Made by a program: the position numbers and the translations under genes. Shown one piece after another: positions 58,801-64,000 of a DNA stretch of 64,000 nucleotides. Below the pieces are notes generated by a model. That model was not told the origin of the DNA. It made no database searches and saw nothing but the letters and a program-made list of their open reading frames with translations. Position 1 is the stretch's first letter; every line of letters begins with the position of its first letter. Origin of the DNA: Sialis fuliginosa (Eukaryota > Arthropoda > Insecta > Megaloptera > Sialidae); the NCBI GenBank assembly GCA_961205875.1, contig OY540819.1, forward strand, positions 4,032,501 to 4,096,500, given 5' to 3'.

Positions 58801-59739
58801 CTAAACCAATAAAAACGTAGATAACCTGTGCAACTTTGTCACGTTTAATAGTTTCCAATAGATCGATTTTAACGATTCGATTAATTTTCCTATACCCATG
58901 CACGAGATGGTAGTTTAATTAGAAGGCATAGAACACTAAAACCTAGCGACGATTTTGTGGTTAGGAAATCTCTACAAGAAATGTGTTGGTCCAGACAACA
59001 GATTATGTCATAAATTACTATGAATACGTAACGAGAGAGGGTGGGAGAGAGAGAGAAAGGAAGATAGGTTTTGTCCTTGCGGAATTCCGCATGTTATGTT
59101 ATCTATGGCTATTTTACTTTCATAGCGTGCTGGATCATCTTTCGAGAGGTATTTTGCATTTAATTGGTGTTTGTGATGGTGATGGTGTAAGATTTTGGTT
59201 TCATTTTGAACAATACATAAATGGTTAAGTTTTTTCTGAGATAATGATATTTAATATATAGATCGTTCAGAAGACAGAATGATTATGTTCAATTATTGTT
59301 GATATATTTAAAATATGTTAATATAACGATAAAAAATAATTTATCTGGTAGGGTATTTTATGTTTTGTTTACAAAACAGCAAATAAAAAGTTAAATGTGT
59401 CATAAATAACAACAACTTAAGGAGATTTCTGTTTGGACAGTTTTACATATTCACAACAAATATTCATTTAAAGTAACGGAAATGAGTCAGTTCACACAGA
59501 CAAATTTGATTTGAAAAATACACTTTTTTAATTTAATTTTTATTATCAAATTAATATGAGGTTAATGGCGAAATACAAAAAATATTTTTCAAATTACCGA
59601 CGAATGAAATATGTATTTTAATAAGGTATAAACAAATATTGTATTCATTAAATATATTTTGTACTATATTTTATCTGTGACTTCGCTCGCATGAATCGGT
59701 AAATTCCCGGTACTTTAAGTACGTAGGATCATATCACTA
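55884..59739. other. Long AT-rich stretch with repeat fragments
   Basis: Near 56860-57050 GTCTGTTTGTCACCTTTTCA, then TTGAACCACTAAACCGATCT, is a LINE/Helitron-type repeat fragment. Short CT and GA microsatellites lie near 57820 and 59035. No gene was found on either strand. Confidence 0.45.
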
Positions 59740-59960
59740 CCGCGATACCGCGCCATATTTGTTTATTAATTGAATTATCACTGTGTAACAATGAAAATCC
59801 CACTAAAATTAGTTCAGTGGTAATTCACTAAATATTCGTATATATTTAATGTTACTGCTTAGCTACTAAATACCGTGATAATATCTAGCATTTACTAAAG
59901 GGATTATAAAGTAAAATTACTGTCAAAATTGGTTAAATTTTTTTGAAAACGATCAAAATG
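59740..59960. repeat. Diverged dispersed repeat (pair with 1.74-1.96 kb)
   Basis: Shares the ordered landmarks described at 1741-1960. Class unknown. Confidence 0.45.
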
Positions 59961-60082
59961 AATTATAATATTATTTAAAATGACGTAAAGACTAGTGAAA
60001 TGTTTATATTGTATAGTTGGGAGTAGAAAATACTAGTATTTGCAGGAAATGAATGAAGAAACATCTATTCTGCTTTGCTTTA

Positions 60083-60452
60083 ACCCTAGATAGATAACCA
60101 TATTTTATGGTACATTAAAGATAACCATACGTCGATTCGTCGTGTGTACGTTTGAGAGGACATATTTTGGGTTGCGTGTATAATATGTTTGTGTACTTGG
60201 TAGTATGTCATCATATATGTTATTGTGTTATGAATAAATAAAAAACATTAAAGTTTATTTATATTTTTATTACCAAAAAACTTGAAATTACAAAAAAAGA
60301 TTTTTCTTATGTTAAAAAATTACAAAATATCGAGATCAATGTTTCAGACTTATACCTAGTTATTACAATAAACTTTTAAAAATCAACTTTATGTAATATT
60401 TATAATATTCAAAAATGAGTACGTCGATTCGACGTAGGTTATCTAACTAGGG
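60083..60452. mobile_element. piggyBac-type MITE, 370 bp, TTAA-flanked
   Basis: Starts CCCTAGATAGATAACC and ends GGTTATCTAACTAGGG, with TTAA at 60079-60082 and 60453-60456. CCCTAG.AAGATA-like ends plus TTAA are classic piggyBac. TACGTCGATTCG is repeated inverted inside each end. No transposase. Confidence 0.88.
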
Positions 60453-60456
60453 TTAA

Positions 60457-60839
60457 TGGACAAAAGATGATACCGTGGAGATTATTTCGTTGAGTTGGGA
60501 GAAATTGTTAAATTCCCAATGACAACATTTGTGACCTTTATTAAAGGAACGGGGTTGTTGTCAAGGGGGTAAGAACAAATGTCAGAGTAAGCACACGAGC
60601 TTGCGGAAGCCAGAACGACCGCCTCTGATAAAACAAAATAAAGCATATAGATTTATTTATTAAAAGTTTTAATTTATTATAAAAATAACTTCCCATTTTT
60701 ATGGAGTTAAAAAAATTTCAATCAGAAATATTACCTATTTGTTTTGTATTAATTAAAAATTTATATAAATAAAAAAAAATCAGTTGATATGTTACCAAAA
60801 CTTCATCACATAGATACATTCCCGTGATTAGTATGATAT
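60457..60839. other. Unique sequence without a recognised gene
   Basis: The first 150 bp are less AT-rich; the remainder is simple. Nothing was assigned. Confidence 0.4.
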
Positions 60840-61330
60840 GAGTAAATGCCAAATCGTTCGTGTTAAAGAACACTAAAAGCTGCACACAAGAGAAACAACC
60901 CTGAGTGCATACAGGAAGATGACAACGACGACAATTCGCGCGAGTATCTTACGTCAAGTTTAGCCCGAGACAGCTGCGACGAGACGTTATTATAATTTCC
61001 ATCTGTTTTGTTAGTTTCTCTTATTCTTGCAAAACGAAATAAACAGCACACCTTTCGCAAATTAGAATCGCTAATGAGTTGAATGTACAGAGAAGCACAG
61101 GAGGTGCAAAATTTATATTTCAATTTGTGGTTCCCGTGGCATCGTTTTATTCATTCCTGCTTTCCAAGATTATGGTTTACTGAATTTATAAATTATGTTC
61201 TACGGTAGATATTTCGCTGGGGTATCTACGAGTTTATTTAGGGGGGTTGGTAATATGACGTTAAACCATTCAGCGACGACGAAACGTTTTTATATCAGGG
61301 ACGAAAGGGACCTGATACTTTTAACCAGAG
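60840..61330. other. Unique island with a weak minus frame; candidate regulatory region
   Basis: CGACGACAATTCGCGCGAGT, CCCGAGACAGCTGCGACGAG and GACGACGAAACG stand out in composition. The minus frame 60863-61123 (86 codons, serine- and cysteine-rich) resembles nothing I know. A conserved element or untranslated exon is as likely as a gene. Confidence 0.28.
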
Positions 61331-61465
61331 GGAAGAAGCAATGATTACCTATTTTTTTTTTAAATTTAATGTAAAATTTAATACTCCCCTACATACATGG
61401 AAATTCTTGAGAGTGATGCTAATTTTTATGTTGATATAAGTTTAAATTTTCTTTTTATTATATAA

Positions 61466-62341
61466 CTAGCAGTGCCCACGCGGCTTCGCTCGCGTAGACT
61501 ACGGAATTATTGTTTAGGATTTTTGAAAAATATAGTTTAATTAATTAAGTACAAACACGATTAGTTATTATTGTAATAATAATTTATCAACACCTAAATT
61601 ACATACTTAACAAAAACGAATCAGAAGAAAAAAGTACAAATAATTTGTATTCTGTTTAAATTTAAATGTTAATTATTGAAAACCAAATAAACTCTGACGA
61701 TCAGCCGAGGGAATCTGAATATCTACCGAGTGTAAGCGAATCAGTCTGTTGTCCCTCGCTTCGATGTAGCACGACTCCATACATTTAATATGTTACCGTA
61801 TATAAATTTATTTTAAGTTTTTCATAAACTATACGACCAAATTGGATACTGTAAATGGCAAATTATATCTACATTAAGTACTTATGACGATGAAATCATT
61901 TATTTCGATAAGGATTAATGTTTTGCAGGTCATAAGTCCATGTAAACAGAACCCAAATATTTTATGTTTTCTTTGTAACATAAAAGCAGTCATTGTGGCT
62001 TAAATATAAAAGTTAGACATATGGTGTTGCGGGCTTTATTGTAGAACTTTTGATTCTATACGTAATTCTTTAATACATTATTTTGTTGTATATTGAAAGG
62101 TTTAGACAGCGTATTGCAAAACAGCGCGCTGACGGCAAATTTTTTTCCGACTTGATTTACTATTATCGTCACTGCTTAGTTGTTATGTTACCTAACGTAA
62201 CAAAATATAGCCTATAACCTGGCCAGAGAACGTACCTATGAATTAAAAAAAAACACGTAAATCGGATAAGTGGTTCTCAAGTGATAAGTGCACTTACGGA
62301 CAGACAGACAGAGAGACGTTGAGCTTTATATATCTTAAGGA
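61466..62341 (-). mobile_element. Non-autonomous Helitron, second copy (876 bp)
   Basis: On the minus strand it runs from TCCTTAAGATATATAAAGCT to a CGCGAGCGAAGCCGCG hairpin and CTAG, again between A and T. It matches 34853-35737 along most of its length, except a replaced stretch near the 3' end around 61690-61800. Confidence 0.85.
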
Positions 62342-63721
62342 TTATAAGCAATAATCAATAAAACATATAAACCAGGATAACAAGGAATTAGTATGTTATT
62401 AGGTTAAAGTAATCTAATTTATAAATCGTTTAAAGCCAAATTAATTATATGTTGAAACAATTTTTAAATAAATGTAGATTTTTGAAATTTTAAATATAAA
62501 TTTTTTGTCCAATATAAAAAATTGCTTCATATTTTATAATAGCCTGTAGCTCAAATAAATATTATTTGTTAAATATTGTTTCAAAGATTTTAATAATATT
62601 TCTCCGTGTTTATTTAACTGATATGTACATAACATGTAGGTACAATGTACCTCTTATAAAACAAAATTATTAAATTATATTTCCAAAATTTTTATTGAAA
62701 TAATATTCTATTATATTTAATTAACTGAATTTTCATGGAAATTATAAATGGCAAACAATACGATAATTTTTTACATTAGAATAAATAGCCCCAAGTATTA
62801 TCACAAAAAAAACGTATTTATATTTCGAAATAATATTATATATTTATTTAATATAATAAAAAAAAAAAAAACGTTTTTTACACTTAGATTTTTTTTGCAT
62901 TAGTTTGTGGACCCTCATTAACTATAAATATTATGAAAAAATATTTTTATTAGAAAATCAAATTAATTTGTTGAAATTTGTTGTTGATAAAAACAAGTGG
63001 ATCAATTGATGCTTTTTAAGCTCTAATGAGTCAAGTGTTCTATAACAGCTCGACTTAAATATTCAATATACGGAAATAATACAAGTAAGTATAATAATAA
63101 TAAGGTATAAGTATTTCACGTACTTTTTGTTCTACCATTAAAAATAGTAAAAAGTACTTTTTTAACGTAATGCTTGAACTTAACAATTTGAGTACCTCAA
63201 ATTTAAAAATAGCTTAATAACAAGTTAAATACATGAAAATAACAAAAAAATACTTGTTACTTCAAGTATTTTCATTTAGTACTTAGTACTTCGAATACTT
63301 TCACTGATTGTGAGTACTGTGCTGGTAAATATGTTTTATGGACTTTGGTTTTAAGGGCCTCAAATATTAATATATTATACTCTGTGCACCCTCGGTTGTA
63401 AACGCCACTGAACTATTTGGATAACTTCATCAAACATGTTTCCTCGACGGAAGGTGATGTGATGTGTTGTTTGAAACGGTTTATTAAACTTTGTGTCGGT
63501 TACTTTTTGCACTCCTTCCTTCTGAATTTGTAATTATTATAAATGTTAAATTAATATTTCCTTAATGCATGTTATATAAAGGTGAATTTTCATTTAGAAA
63601 GTTATGTATATAAATGAATTAATTAAATTGTGATTTTTTATTATCAAACTACACCGAACTTCCTTCTTTTTATTTTGTTTGTTATGTTTGAAATTATAAA
63701 TTGTGTTATATCTCTATAAAA
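62342..63721. other. AT-rich sequence without a recognised gene
   Basis: Around 63110-63310 AGTACTT/AAGTACT words recur, giving weak internal symmetry. No gene was seen. Confidence 0.45.
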
Positions 63722-64000
63722 CTAGCGGACGTCTCGGCTTCACGCGGGAGTTAATATTTCACCCCATGTCACTATAATTAGTGTCATTAGATCCGACGAT
63801 AGTGGGGATTTTAGGAAAAAAAACATATATAGGAGCCGACTTTTTCCGACTCATTTTACTATTATCGTCACTACTTATTCCTTATGGTACCTAACGTAAC
63901 AAAATATATACTAATAGCTGAGAACATATCTATGCATTAAAAAAAACGTAAATCGGATAAGTGGTTCTTAAATTATAAGCACCCCAACGAGAATACTGAC
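63722..64000 (-). mobile_element. Partial Helitron, third copy, running off the window
   Basis: It starts (minus-strand 3' end) with CTAG preceded by A, a GCGTGAAGCCGAGACG-type hairpin, and later shares GTCGGAAAAAGTCGGC-like, CCTAACGTAACAAAATATA and AAATCGGATAAGTGGTTCT with the other copies. The 5' end is outside the window. Confidence 0.7.

Noticed and set aside
1..64000. tRNA, rRNA or snRNA genes
   Set aside because: I saw no A-box/B-box pair with cloverleaf, rRNA block or snRNA motif; tRNA-derived SINE heads were not convincing either. A tRNAscan or Infernal run would be decisive.

Overview
The window is AT-rich eukaryotic DNA, almost certainly from an insect. Support: an interstitial (CCTAA)5 tract, which is the insect telomere motif; tiny GT-AG introns; a Penelope-like element, mariner, hAT, piggyBac-like and Helitron elements; and an insect-style secreted Kazal gene family. 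Some repeats, such as the one with GGGTTCCGAAG termini and GGAC runs, resemble repeats I associate with Lepidoptera, but I cannot fix the order. Nothing in the window looks bacterial or viral.

Genes are very sparse. The only host genes I can assemble are two tandem plus-strand paralogues at 31.5-34.4 kb and 36.3-38.1 kb. Each encodes a secreted peptide of 74-78 residues with one six-cysteine Kazal domain. Each is split into a 31-nt signal-peptide exon, a roughly 165-nt Kazal exon and a 32-35-nt last exon that supplies the sixth cysteine. All splice junctions are phase 1 and align between the two genes. Both have a TATA box 73-84 bp before the ATG and a polyadenylation signal 60-70 bp after the stop. 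The third-exon region of the second gene, with its intronic transposon, is duplicated in reverse orientation at 7.25-7.85 kb, without a detectable exon 1 or 2.

Most of what I can resolve otherwise is transposable elements. At 3.7-7.2 kb lies a young Penelope-like element between apparently perfect 486-bp inverted repeats, interrupted by a truncated non-LTR retrotransposon. Hammerhead-ribozyme-like cores occur in its arms and in three shorter inverted-repeat elements (3.0, 25.1 and 36.8 kb). Other elements, many with diagnostic target duplications, are: hAT elements with 8-bp duplications (9.8, 25.9, 39.4, 45.0 kb); TTAA-flanked elements (12.0, 22.1, 42.7, 60.1 kb); TA-flanked elements (2.7, 11.1, 40.9 kb and a dead mariner at 54.6 kb); Helitrons (34.9, 61.5, 63.7 kb); and a 1-kb family with internal minisatellite at 27.4, 30.4 and 41.7 kb. 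The 42.7-44.8 kb foldback element has nested inverted repeats around a small open frame.

Between repeats are unique, less AT-rich islands (3.5, 11.7, 13.5, 14.5, 23.2, 28.6, 49.7, 53.2 and 60.9 kb) that may be regulatory or non-coding exons. The rest is simple AT-rich sequence in which I see no genes. The window therefore looks like a gene-poor intergenic region or large intron holding a small cluster of Kazal peptide genes.
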